Positions 15,619 through 21,411 of a DNA stretch of 21,947 nucleotides are shown here, piece by piece. The notes below the pieces were generated by a model. The model was not told where the DNA came from and did no database searches. It saw nothing but the letters and a program-made list of their open reading frames with translations. This stretch comes from a virus: positions 1-21,947 of the IMG/VR virus record IMGVR_UViG_3300012012_000575; one strand, given 5' to 3'. Position numbers and translations under genes: made by a program. Position 1 is the stretch's first letter. Every line of letters begins with the position of its first letter.

Positions 15619-16367
15619 AACATATAAAAAATTGGATTTTTAATTATGTAACTGAAATGCCTAATCCAGCTAATTGTTTAGTTGTAGGTATATCAGGCGG
15701 AATTGATTCATCTGTAGTAAGTACCATATCAGCAATGACTGGACTTAAAACTTTACTTGTTTGTATGCCAATACATCAAAGACCTGAACAACATGATTTA
15801 TCTATAGCACATAAAAATTGGCTTACTAATAAATTTAAAAATGCTTATGGAGTTGAAGTTGATTTAACTTATACTTTTAATTCTTTTGAAAATACTTTAA
15901 TTGATAGAAAATTTACATCTCAACTAGGATTAGCTAATTCAAGAGCTAGATTAAGAATGATGTGTTTATATCAAATAGCTTCTTCTTGTAACGGAATAGT
16001 AGTTGGAACTGGAAATAAAATAGAAGATTTTGGTGTAGGATTCTTTACTAAATATGGAGACGGCGGAGTAGATGTATCTCCAATTGGTGATTGTTTAAAA
16101 ACAGATGTATGGAAAATGGGTAAAGAGTTAGGAATATTAGAGGATATTATTATGGCAGATCCAACTGATGGGTTATGGTCAGATGGCAGAACTGACGTTG
16201 ATCAACTAGGAATGAGCTATAAAGAATTAGAAATAGCTATGCAAGATCCTTCTGATAAGAATTATACTAAATATTTAGAACTTAGAATTAAGAATTTACA
16301 TAAGATGAAGTCAATCCCTGTATGTAAATTTGATGGAAAAACTACTCTGGAAACAGATAAGAAATAA
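15597..16367 (+). CDS. nadE: NAD+ synthetase (ammonia-dependent NadE)
   Basis: The 256-residue protein matches NadE: PP-loop GISGGIDSSVVS (SGGIDSS at residues 33-39) for ATP, LANSRARLRMMCLYQIA, VVGTGNKIEDFGVGFFTKYG, VDVSPIGDCLKTDVWKMGKELGI and DPTDGLWSDGRTDVDQLGMSY, the deamido-NAD-binding segments. The absence of an N-terminal nitrilase domain and the length (family about 275) indicate the ammonia-using form. It converts nicotinic acid adenine dinucleotide to NAD+. It overlaps the NAD-dependent sugar dehydrogenase by 22 nt, so the two are probably co-translated; supply of NAD+ for that enzyme, or restoring NAD+ pools attacked by host defences, are two possible reasons. Neither is shown by sequence. 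Its 3' end overlaps the nuclease gene. Confidence 0.92.
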   Translation: MQPKDRIEHIKNWIFNYVTEMPNPANCLVVGISGGIDSSVVSTISAMTGLKTLLVCMPIHQRPEQHDLSIAHKNWLTNKFKNAYGVEVDLTYTFNSFENTLIDRKFTSQLGLANSRARLRMMCLYQIASSCNGIVVGTGNKIEDFGVGFFTKYGDGGVDVSPIGDCLKTDVWKMGKELGILEDIIMADPTDGLWSDGRTDVDQLGMSYKELEIAMQDPSDKNYTKYLELRIKNLHKMKSIPVCKFDGKTTLETDKK

Positions 16368-16731
16368 ATTAAATAATTTTTTTATTCAACGTATTGAAAC
16401 TCAAATAGAACGAGGAATCCCTGACGTTCATTATTGTGTAAATGGTGTATCAGGTTGGATTGAAGGTAAATATCTTAAAACTCCTAAAAGAGATAATACA
16501 AAAGTTAAATTAAAAATAACCGTTGAACAATTAGCTTGGCATAGAACTTATAATATATGCGGTGGTAAAGTTTTTATTTTAGTAAAGAAAGATAGAGAAG
16601 TTTATTTATTTGATGGTAAAGATGGAAATGATTTAGCAATAGGAATATCTAAAGAAGAATTTGAAAAGCGTGCACTTGCTAAAGATTGGAACATGATAAA
16701 GATAATATTGTCGCAAAAGAAATTAGAATAA
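16333..16731 (+). CDS. VRR-NUC-type PD-(D/E)xK nuclease
   Basis: From the ATG at 16333 (a TTG at 16330 directly before it is also in frame) the product has 132 residues. It contains QIERGIPDVHYCVNGVSGWIEGKY, with Asp31 and the EGK triad residues Glu44 and Lys46, then LAWHRTYNICGGKVFILVK. This is the compact VRR-NUC arrangement of phage structure-selective or Holliday-junction-type nucleases. The likely role is cleavage of branched replication or recombination intermediates. It overlaps the end of nadE by 35 nt, in a different frame. After the stop there is a short AT-rich gap of 34 nt, so this may close the tightly overlapped nucleotide/DNA block. Confidence 0.75.
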   Translation: MEKLLWKQIRNKLNNFFIQRIETQIERGIPDVHYCVNGVSGWIEGKYLKTPKRDNTKVKLKITVEQLAWHRTYNICGGKVFILVKKDREVYLFDGKDGNDLAIGISKEEFEKRALAKDWNMIKIILSQKKLE

Positions 16732-16765
16732 AATATATTATAAGTAAGTAAACAGAAAGGTAGAA

Positions 16766-17506
16766 ATGTCAAAAGAAGATATAATAAAAAAAATACAAAA
16801 GCTTTTAGCTGTATCTAAAGACAAAGGCGCTTCTGAAAATGAAGCTATGATGGCTGCAGATATAGTTCAAAAACTTTTACAAGCTCATAATCTATCTCTA
16901 GGAGAGATTAAAGATAATGAGAGTATAGAACCTATCAATGAAGAAAGTTACGAAGTTGAACGTGATACATGGAAAGGTTGGATAAGAAACTCAACATCTA
17001 AACTTTATTACTGTACTACTTATAGTTCATCTAAATTTAATGAATTATATAAAAGAGTTAAAGTTACATTCTTTGTTGGCCGAGAATCAAATCGAATTGT
17101 AGCTAAACATATGTCAGATTATTTTATCGACACAATAGAAAGTTTAGCTGATAAAGAATTTGAAAAAGTTCCAGGTAATAGAGGCGAAGTAAATAGAATG
17201 AAGCACGCTTTTAAACAAGGTTGTGCTAGTCGTTTATCACAAAGATTAAGAGATAAATATGCGGAATCAAATAAACCAGTAGAATATACTGGAATTGATA
17301 ACCCTAATAATTTACCTTTATCTTACAGAAATGAAGAAAAAGCAGTAGTTAAATGGCTAGAAGATAAGGGAATAAAGTTAGTATCAAAATCAAGTAGATT
17401 TAGTGTTCGAGATAGAGTAGCTTTCGGTCGTGGCTCAGAAAAAGCCAATGACATTGGACTAAATACTCAGGTAAATGCGAATGCTAGAGGATATATCTCA
17501 AATTAA
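16766..17506 (+). CDS. DUF2786-domain protein
   Basis: The 246-residue protein starts with a clear DUF2786 signature: IIKKIQKLLAVSKDKGASENEAMMAADIVQKLLQAHNL, an N-terminal helical repeat of unknown function found in many phages and prophages. The middle part (WKGWIRNSTSKLYYCTTY, FFVGRESNRIVAKHMSDY) and a C-terminal SSRFSVRDRVAFGRGSEKAN match the usual longer architecture of this family. A good site, AGAAAGGT, precedes the ATG. The 3' end overlaps the metallopeptidase-like gene by about 26-32 nt, so the two are co-translated. No catalytic residues can be assigned and the function is unknown; related proteins are often near DNA-replication genes. Confidence 0.75.
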   Translation: MSKEDIIKKIQKLLAVSKDKGASENEAMMAADIVQKLLQAHNLSLGEIKDNESIEPINEESYEVERDTWKGWIRNSTSKLYYCTTYSSSKFNELYKRVKVTFFVGRESNRIVAKHMSDYFIDTIESLADKEFEKVPGNRGEVNRMKHAFKQGCASRLSQRLRDKYAESNKPVEYTGIDNPNNLPLSYRNEEKAVVKWLEDKGIKLVSKSSRFSVRDRVAFGRGSEKANDIGLNTQVNANARGYISN

Positions 17507-17807
17507 AGTAGGTTATTTTAAGGTGGATGTAAATATTACGTCCACCGAAGACTACGGAGAATTTGATCATGATACTAAAATAATTACAATCTCTAATACA
17601 CTTTCAGATTTAGAAAAAGTAAATACATTTATTCACGAATGTTTTCACGCAATTCTTTTTGAAAGAGGAATAACATCTGACGGCGGATTTTTATTTGATA
17701 AAGAAAAAGAAGAGGAACAATTAGTTAATCAATTAACTAATGGTTTTATTGCATTATTACAAGATAATCCAAAAATAAAAAAATTAATTTCAGACTGTCC
17801 ATTTTAA
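17481..17807 (+). CDS. Small ImmA/IrrE-like HExxH metallopeptidase-type protein
   Basis: The product has 108 residues from the ATG at 17481 (110 from an in-frame ATG at 17475; AGG at 17469-17471 spaces better to 17481). It contains FIHECFHAILFERG, an HExxH zinc motif, preceded by IKVGYFKVDVN and GEFDHDTKIITISNTLSD, and followed by EEEQLVNQLTNGFIALLQDN, where a Glu may be the third ligand. This matches the short phage relatives of ImmA/IrrE peptidases. ImmA-type enzymes cut repressors or defence regulators, but the phage short forms have no proven target. There is no HTH domain. It overlaps the DUF2786 gene, suggesting joint expression. The gene is confident; activity is uncertain. Confidence 0.7.
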   Translation: MLEDISQIKVGYFKVDVNITSTEDYGEFDHDTKIITISNTLSDLEKVNTFIHECFHAILFERGITSDGGFLFDKEKEEEQLVNQLTNGFIALLQDNPKIKKLISDCPF

Positions 17808-17826
17808 AATTAATACTTATAGTGTT

Positions 17827-18126
17827 ATGTATATGTTTGATATTAAAGATGAGATAGATAAGTTATTAAATGAATTTCATTCATCACCTACTCGTAATTA
17901 TTGGGTGGAAATAAGTTATTTTGAAAAGAAAAATCCTAAAAAACTACTCACAATAGAATTTGCTCAATTTGATAACGATCCTTTCTTTCCTAGGATTTAT
18001 AGAATGTTTAATTTTTTAAAATTTAAGATGAAAGATTTTGAATTTGTAGATTTAGATGTTGTTCCTTATTTTAAAGAAATACCTAAGTATGTAGAGCACT
18101 TTCAAACTGAATTTACTATACATTAG
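17827..18126 (+). CDS. Hypothetical protein
   Basis: The 99-residue soluble protein is rich in Phe, Tyr, Asp and Lys: MYMFDIKDEIDKLLNEFHSS at the N-terminus and FPRIYRMFNFLKFKMKDFEF in the centre. No family is recognised, and there is no membrane segment and no cysteine cluster. The start is poorly marked: no Shine-Dalgarno is seen before the ATG at 17827, and a second ATG lies at 17833. It lies 19 nt after the peptidase-like gene and is followed by a 43-nt AT-rich gap before the lysozyme-type gene. The codon use is like that of its neighbours, and the open frame fills its interval, so I accept it as coding. Confidence 0.55.
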   Translation: MYMFDIKDEIDKLLNEFHSSPTRNYWVEISYFEKKNPKKLLTIEFAQFDNDPFFPRIYRMFNFLKFKMKDFEFVDLDVVPYFKEIPKYVEHFQTEFTIH

Positions 18127-18169
18127 TTGTATACTTAAAATTCTAAATATTTAAAATAATCTAAATACT

Positions 18170-18763
18170 ATGAAAAAAAGCTCATTTAAAGCTCTTTATT
18201 CACACGGTTTAGTCTATATCCATATACTACTATGGCTGACTATTTTCATTTATTTAAACTTTTCAGCAACTCTAAAAGAACCCGTCTTTAAGTATAATAA
18301 CAATAGAGAATTTGTTGTTGATCTTCAAAGATGTATAGATTATCATCATCAATATATTCCTAAAAATCAAAGAATACCTGACGAAATGATAGTAGCTCAG
18401 GCGATAGTAGAAAGTGATTATGGTACAAGTCGATTTGCTATAGAAGCTAATAATCTTTTTGGAATTAGAACATATAAGAAAGAAGAAAAGCAATTAAAAC
18501 CACTTCATAGACCTAATGCTAATTTTGGTGTAAAAGTATTTAAAAGTAAATGTGATAGTGTAAGATTTTATATGATCATGATGAACAATCACCATGCTTA
18601 TCAATCATTTAGAGCTTTACGAGACAATGGAGTCAAAGAGCCGTTGATCCTGATTACCAAATTATATAATTTCAGTGAGAACAAGATGTATTATTATTTA
18701 TTAAGAGAAGTTATTATTAATTTAAGAAAGGATAACAATGAAAGTAAAAGTAATAAAACGTGA
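18170..18763 (+). CDS. Bax-like glucosaminidase endolysin with N-terminal membrane anchor
   Basis: The 197-residue protein has a basic N-terminus, a hydrophobic segment at about residues 14-31 (LVYIHILLWLTIFIYLNF) that can act as a signal or signal anchor, and a catalytic domain DEMIVAQAIVESDYGTSRFA followed by ANNLFGI, the pattern of the Bax/glucosaminidase superfamily with likely catalytic Glu81. It should cleave the glycan strands of peptidoglycan once outside the inner membrane, with the anchor giving Sec-dependent, possibly SAR-type export. It lies about 18 kb from the holin at the left edge, so the lysis genes in this window are not adjacent. An AT-rich 43-nt gap before it lacks a clear ribosome-binding site. 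The 3' end overlaps the next gene by 26 nt. Confidence 0.75.
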   Translation: MKKSSFKALYSHGLVYIHILLWLTIFIYLNFSATLKEPVFKYNNNREFVVDLQRCIDYHHQYIPKNQRIPDEMIVAQAIVESDYGTSRFAIEANNLFGIRTYKKEEKQLKPLHRPNANFGVKVFKSKCDSVRFYMIMMNNHHAYQSFRALRDNGVKEPLILITKLYNFSENKMYYYLLREVIINLRKDNNESKSNKT

Positions 18764-19004
18764 TCAATTAATAGAAGCTAATCAGATTGCTATAGAGAAA
18801 AATTGGCCACGTCATTTTAAAGAACATAATTTTGATGAATTTGATGAAGATCAAGATTGGCCTATTCTTTTTTTTATTAAGAAAAATAAAGATAGAACTA
18901 GAGTGTTATTTGAACATGATAATGGTGAATTATATCAATTAGATGTTGAAGATAATATCTTCACTAATTTAAAAGAAATAGAAGAAAATATTGTTTTAAA
19001 TTAA
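18738..19004 (+). CDS. Hypothetical acidic protein
   Basis: The 88-residue protein begins MKVKVIKRDQLIEANQIAIE and has an acidic middle (FDEFDEDQDWPILFFIKKN) and end. There is no recognised family, membrane segment or catalytic motif. Translation is supported by AGAAAGGA just before the ATG, within the 3' end of the glucosaminidase gene (26-nt overlap). It starts the run of small accessory proteins that fills the window to 21501. After it comes an 80-nt non-coding gap containing the hairpin at 19031-19059. Function unknown. Confidence 0.6.
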   Translation: MKVKVIKRDQLIEANQIAIEKNWPRHFKEHNFDEFDEDQDWPILFFIKKNKDRTRVLFEHDNGELYQLDVEDNIFTNLKEIEENIVLN

Positions 19005-19030
19005 TTTTATTTAATATAATTAAAAATAGA

Positions 19031-19059
19031 GAGAGAAATCGCCACCCGATTTTTCTCTC
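19031..19059 (+). promoter_or_regulatory. RNA hairpin in the 5' leader of the small-gene cassette
   Basis: In the 80-nt gap between 19004 and 19085, GAGAGAAATCG (19031-19041) pairs with the downstream CGAT...TTTCTCTC (19047-19059), leaving a CCACC loop and a two-U bulge. It stands out as a G/C-bearing structure in an A/T-rich gap. There is no U-run after it on the + strand, so it does not look like a normal rightward terminator; the minus-strand transcript would have a U-rich stretch after it. It may be an mRNA-processing or stability element or a leader for the downstream genes. The pairing is seen in the sequence; the role is a guess. Confidence 0.45.
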
Positions 19060-19084
19060 GCTAACATAGAAAGAAAGAAAAAAC

Positions 19085-19276
19085 ATGTCTATAAAAGTAA
19101 TACCAATTGTACCACAAGAGGGTATGGTAAGAGTAGTAGCTAATGACTTGTATCGTATAGAAGATATACAAGAAGCAGCTATTCAGTGCGGTTATGATCC
19201 AGAGAAACTATATGATAAATTGACTGGATTTCCTAATGGAAAAGATAAAGTGATAGGAGAATTAATTAATGAGTGA
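19085..19276 (+). CDS. Small hypothetical protein
   Basis: The 63-residue protein begins MSIKVIPIVPQEGMVRVVAN and ends with an acidic helix LYDKLTGFPNGKDKVIGELI. It is soluble, with no family that I recognise. It follows the hairpin-bearing leader and is preceded by a purine-rich AGAAAGAAAG tract that can serve as ribosome-binding site. It overlaps the DUF3846-like gene by 8 nt. Function unknown; co-expression with its neighbour is likely. Confidence 0.6.
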   Translation: MSIKVIPIVPQEGMVRVVANDLYRIEDIQEAAIQCGYDPEKLYDKLTGFPNGKDKVIGELINE

Positions 19277-19604
19277 TAAAAATTATAAACATATCTTTAT
19301 ATGGTCGTCAGGACTTCATATAGAAACTGATTTAAAAAAATCTATTGAAGACTTAGAACACTTGCAAGGAGTAGTAGGCGGTTTTATAGAACAATCTCAA
19401 GGTAGATATGATGGTAAAAACTATACGATGTGGGTTAACGAAGAAGGTCTTTTACATAATTTACCAGTAAATCAAAAAGCTACTAAGGCATATCAAGACT
19501 ATTGGTTTTGGTACGAAAACGAAAATCCAGGAACTACTGATCGCACTCGTATAGAACAAACTAAAATAGTAGGAAATGTAGTTTTAATAGATGAACAGGG
19601 ATAA
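19269..19604 (+). CDS. DUF3846-like protein
   Basis: The 111-residue protein shows the layout of DUF3846: an N-terminal segment HIETDLKKSIEDLEHLQGVV, then GGFIEQSQ, MWVNEEGLLHNLPVNQKATKA, a Trp/Tyr-rich stretch YQDYWFWYENENPG and a closing KIVGNVVLID. This small domain is widespread in phages and plasmids, without a known function. The NEEGL..LP.N..A core is the part I rely on. The start overlaps the upstream 63-residue gene by 8 nt, and the next gene begins 14 nt before its stop, so it is part of a translationally coupled run. Confidence 0.65.
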   Translation: MSDKNYKHIFIWSSGLHIETDLKKSIEDLEHLQGVVGGFIEQSQGRYDGKNYTMWVNEEGLLHNLPVNQKATKAYQDYWFWYENENPGTTDRTRIEQTKIVGNVVLIDEQG

Positions 19605-19866
19605 TAAATCTAATTATTTTATAGGAGTTGGTAGTACAATAAATACAATTAGATTTATTGGTCCTTTTAACAGATTAGTTTTAGCAAAAAAATTCTATAA
19701 ACGAAATGAAGGTGATCCTGCATTTAATCCTCATAAAGAGATAGTTCAAATATATAAAGTTATTACACCTAAAAAATTTTTAGAAGAATCAAAAAAATTA
19801 TTTGAAAATTATTTTGAAAAACGTAATGTAATTGATTTTTTACATTACAAGAAAAGAAAGAAATGA
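19591..19866 (+). CDS. Hypothetical basic protein
   Basis: The 91-residue protein begins MNRDNKSNYFIGVGSTINTI, is rich in Lys, Arg and Phe, and ends LHYKKRKK. No family is recognised and no membrane segment is present. The basic C-terminus could bind nucleic acid, but that is only compositional. It overlaps the DUF3846-like gene by 14 nt at its start, and its stop is shared with the next ATG (ATGA). The codon use matches the neighbours. Confidence 0.55.
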   Translation: MNRDNKSNYFIGVGSTINTIRFIGPFNRLVLAKKFYKRNEGDPAFNPHKEIVQIYKVITPKKFLEESKKLFENYFEKRNVIDFLHYKKRKK

Positions 19867-20015
19867 AATTTATTACTGTAGATAAACTGAAAGAATTAAT
19901 TAATAGTAATAAAATAAGACTGAAAGATAAAGAATATTTTGATGAACTATACCATTACCAATTCTATTTAAAAGAAATAGTAATGAACTGGTTATCAAAA
20001 AGAAAGAAAATATGA
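19863..20015 (+). CDS. Small 50-residue ORF in overlapping chain
   Basis: The ORF encodes MKFITVDKLKELINSNKIRL at its start and ends NWLSKRKKI. Its ATG sits in an ATGA with the previous stop, and its own stop is in an ATGA with the next start. GAAAAGAAAG lies just upstream as a purine-rich ribosome-binding region. It is soluble, helical and basic, with no known family. The exact nesting between neighbours, filling the interval with no slack, is the main evidence. Confidence 0.6.
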   Translation: MKFITVDKLKELINSNKIRLKDKEYFDELYHYQFYLKEIVMNWLSKRKKI

Positions 20016-20149
20016 AAGAAGAATATTATAAAGTTACATATACAGATGGAACTATAGAATATTGGGAAAGCTATGATAAACTTGAAATTGAAAGATTAAG
20101 TAAAATTAATCCAGTGATAAGTATCATACTTGTTAAAGAAAGAAAATGA
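20012..20149 (+). CDS. Small 45-residue ORF in overlapping chain
   Basis: The ORF begins MKEEYYKVTYTDGTIEYWES and ends VISIILVKERK, looking like a small beta-rich domain (YKVTYTDGTIEYW) followed by a helix. It is joined on both sides by ATGA overlaps, and AAAGAAAGAAA upstream can act as ribosome-binding site. No family is recognised. Its place in a continuous coupled run supports translation. Confidence 0.6.
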   Translation: MKEEYYKVTYTDGTIEYWESYDKLEIERLSKINPVISIILVKERK

Positions 20150-20322
20150 TTAGTTTAAATACATTATCGACTATATACAATCGTTGGGGAGATAAAGAAG
20201 AATTACATCCTCTTGCTTCTGCCGATGCAGAATTATGGCGTAATGATTTAACCGAGGATCAAGTAGATTGGTTACAACGTTTTATTTTATTATGGAATAA
20301 AACAAAAAAGAAAGAAAGATAA
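20146..20322 (+). CDS. Small 58-residue ORF in overlapping chain
   Basis: The ORF begins MISLNTLSTIYNRWGDKEEL and continues HPLASADAELWRNDLTEDQVDWLQRF, ending in a Lys-rich tail. The Trp-rich helical composition suggests a small folded domain. It starts in an ATGA with the previous ORF and ends in a TAATG with the next gene. No family is recognised with confidence; function unknown. Confidence 0.65.
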   Translation: MISLNTLSTIYNRWGDKEELHPLASADAELWRNDLTEDQVDWLQRFILLWNKTKKKER

Positions 20323-20588
20323 TGAAAAATATAAAAGTTCAAGTTCAAGTAATAGTTCCAACTACATTTGAGTTAGAGATAACTGATAAAAAACGTTGGA
20401 AAGAAAAAAAAGATGAGTTTTTTTCTCAATGTAATTGTGAAAAAGATATGGGAGCTTATATACAAACAGACTATTGCGAAGAAGAATATGGCATTAGAAT
20501 TATAGATGAGAATATTGAAGAAGATCATCTAAATAAAGAGTTTGGAGATATAATACAAACATGGGATGAAAATGGAAAAGCCAGATAA
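20322..20588 (+). CDS. Hypothetical acidic protein
   Basis: The 88-residue protein starts MKNIKVQVQVIVPTTFELEI, an alternating pattern likely to form beta strands, followed by a Lys/Glu-rich helix and an acidic C-terminus; it has three cysteines (QCNCEK and DYCEEE). No family is recognised. AAAGAAAGAT is a fair ribosome-binding site, and the start shares an A with the previous stop (TAATG). It overlaps the next gene by 17-23 nt. Confidence 0.6.
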   Translation: MKNIKVQVQVIVPTTFELEITDKKRWKEKKDEFFSQCNCEKDMGAYIQTDYCEEEYGIRIIDENIEEDHLNKEFGDIIQTWDENGKAR

Positions 20589-20763
20589 TTGGAAAATATA
20601 TCATAAGACTAAAGATGAATTAAGAATTGCTTTAGAAAATCATCTAAAGTCTATTGATTTAGTTTTTATCTATGATAATACAAATAACGATGGAGACTAC
20701 GAAGCTCATATGGAATCTTTATGTGTCTCTGAAATGCATAAAATATTAAGGACTTATGAATAA
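20566..20763 (+). CDS. Small hypothetical protein
   Basis: The 65-residue protein begins MKMEKPDNWKIYHKTKDELR; a second ATG at 20572 is equally possible. The rest includes ENHLKSIDLVFIYDNTNND and a C-terminal helix. It is soluble, with no known family. It overlaps the upstream gene by up to 23 nt and the downstream gene by 8 nt, consistent with the coupled run. Confidence 0.55.
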   Translation: MKMEKPDNWKIYHKTKDELRIALENHLKSIDLVFIYDNTNNDGDYEAHMESLCVSEMHKILRTYE

Positions 20764-20986
20764 AAATAAATACATGTTAATCTACTGGTGGGGTTATAAT
20801 AACAACAGTAATGATAATAAACCTTTTATAGAGTGGATTGAAAAAAATGCTGAAGAACACTTTACAGAAGATAATGGATTTGATATTGATGATATAGAAA
20901 ACATAAAAGAGTTGTCGCCAGGAGATGACCATGAAATATGGGGAGCTGCTAGCACAACTAAACTTACAATATATTGTTACGCATGA
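20756..20986 (+). CDS. Small acidic hypothetical protein
   Basis: The 76-residue protein begins MNKNKYMLIYWWGYNNNSND and continues with an acidic region (AEEHFTEDNGFDIDDIENIK) and a closing strand KLTIYCYA. No family is recognised. It overlaps the preceding gene by 8 nt, and its stop is part of an ATGA starting the first of four tiny membrane ORFs. Function unknown. Confidence 0.6.
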   Translation: MNKNKYMLIYWWGYNNNSNDNKPFIEWIEKNAEEHFTEDNGFDIDDIENIKELSPGDDHEIWGAASTTKLTIYCYA

Positions 20987-21078
20987 TCTGGTTTATACTC
21001 GGTACAATTTTAGGAATATGGCTCGGCTGGAAATATGAACGTGTTGTAAATGATATTATAGAGAGTTATTTTAAATGA
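20983..21078 (+). CDS. Membrane micro-ORF 1 (31 residues)
   Basis: The ORF encodes MIWFILGTILGIWLGWKYER followed by a charged tail VVNDIIESYFK. Residues 1-16 form a single hydrophobic segment, with the charged part after it, like a small inner-membrane peptide. It is linked by ATGA overlaps to the gene before and the micro-ORF after. Too short for family recognition; the evidence is the tight chain and the hydrophobic design shared with its three followers. Confidence 0.5.
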   Translation: MIWFILGTILGIWLGWKYERVVNDIIESYFK

Positions 21079-21146
21079 TAATCGGTTTAGTAATTATATT
21101 TATTTTAGTTATATTATTAATGTGGACACTGATGTTGTACCCATGA
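21075..21146 (+). CDS. Membrane micro-ORF 2 (23 residues)
   Basis: The ORF encodes MIIGLVIIFILVILLMWTLM plus LYP: essentially one transmembrane helix and nothing else. Both ends lie in ATGA overlaps. A peptide of this length could arise by chance in AT-rich DNA, so the support comes from its position between two similarly built ORFs. Confidence 0.4.
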   Translation: MIIGLVIIFILVILLMWTLMLYP

Positions 21147-21232
21147 TTGAATTATTGAGAGAATTATATTTATATGAAATTATAATTATCATACTTCTAG
21201 GATACGTTTGTCTTTTACTCATGACTAAATGA
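21143..21232 (+). CDS. Membrane micro-ORF 3 (29 residues)
   Basis: The ORF encodes MIELLRELYLYEIIIIILLG followed by YVCLLLMTK: a short amphipathic start with charges, then a hydrophobic segment at about residues 12-27. It is joined by ATGA overlaps to micro-ORFs 2 and 4. Function unknown; confidence depends on the chain as a whole. Confidence 0.4.
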   Translation: MIELLRELYLYEIIIIILLGYVCLLLMTK

Positions 21233-21309
21233 AACGTGATCTTTATTTAGACGCAGCATTTGTTGTTATATTAATCGGACTTATTTTGGTATTCGTTATA
21301 CTTATTTAA
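21229..21309 (+). CDS. Membrane micro-ORF 4 (26 residues)
   Basis: The ORF encodes MKRDLYLDAAFVVILIGLIL and ends VFVILI: a positively charged N-terminus, then one hydrophobic helix reaching the stop TAA at 21307-21309. The start is in an ATGA overlap with micro-ORF 3. The same frame stays open after the stop up to 21501, which is noted separately. Confidence 0.4.
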   Translation: MKRDLYLDAAFVVILIGLILVFVILI

Positions 21310-21411
21310 AAATATTATATTTATATTATAAGTTACGAATATAAATGGGTACACGAATATAATATAAAAAAATTTAAAAATAAAATTATACCACTAAAAG
21401 CTATTCCGTTT

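Noticed and set aside
18127-18169. Sigma70-type promoter before the lysin gene (TTGTAT with a weak TAAAAT about 19 bp away)
   Set aside because: Spacing and match are poor and chance hits are frequent in such AT-rich DNA.
18272-18493. Leftward hydrophobic open frame opposite the glucosaminidase
   Set aside because: Apparent hydrophobicity comes from antisense of Lys/Glu/Asn codons; the sense frame has clear catalytic motifs.
19031-19059. Rho-independent terminator for the rightward genes
   Set aside because: The stem is bulged and no U-run follows on the + strand.
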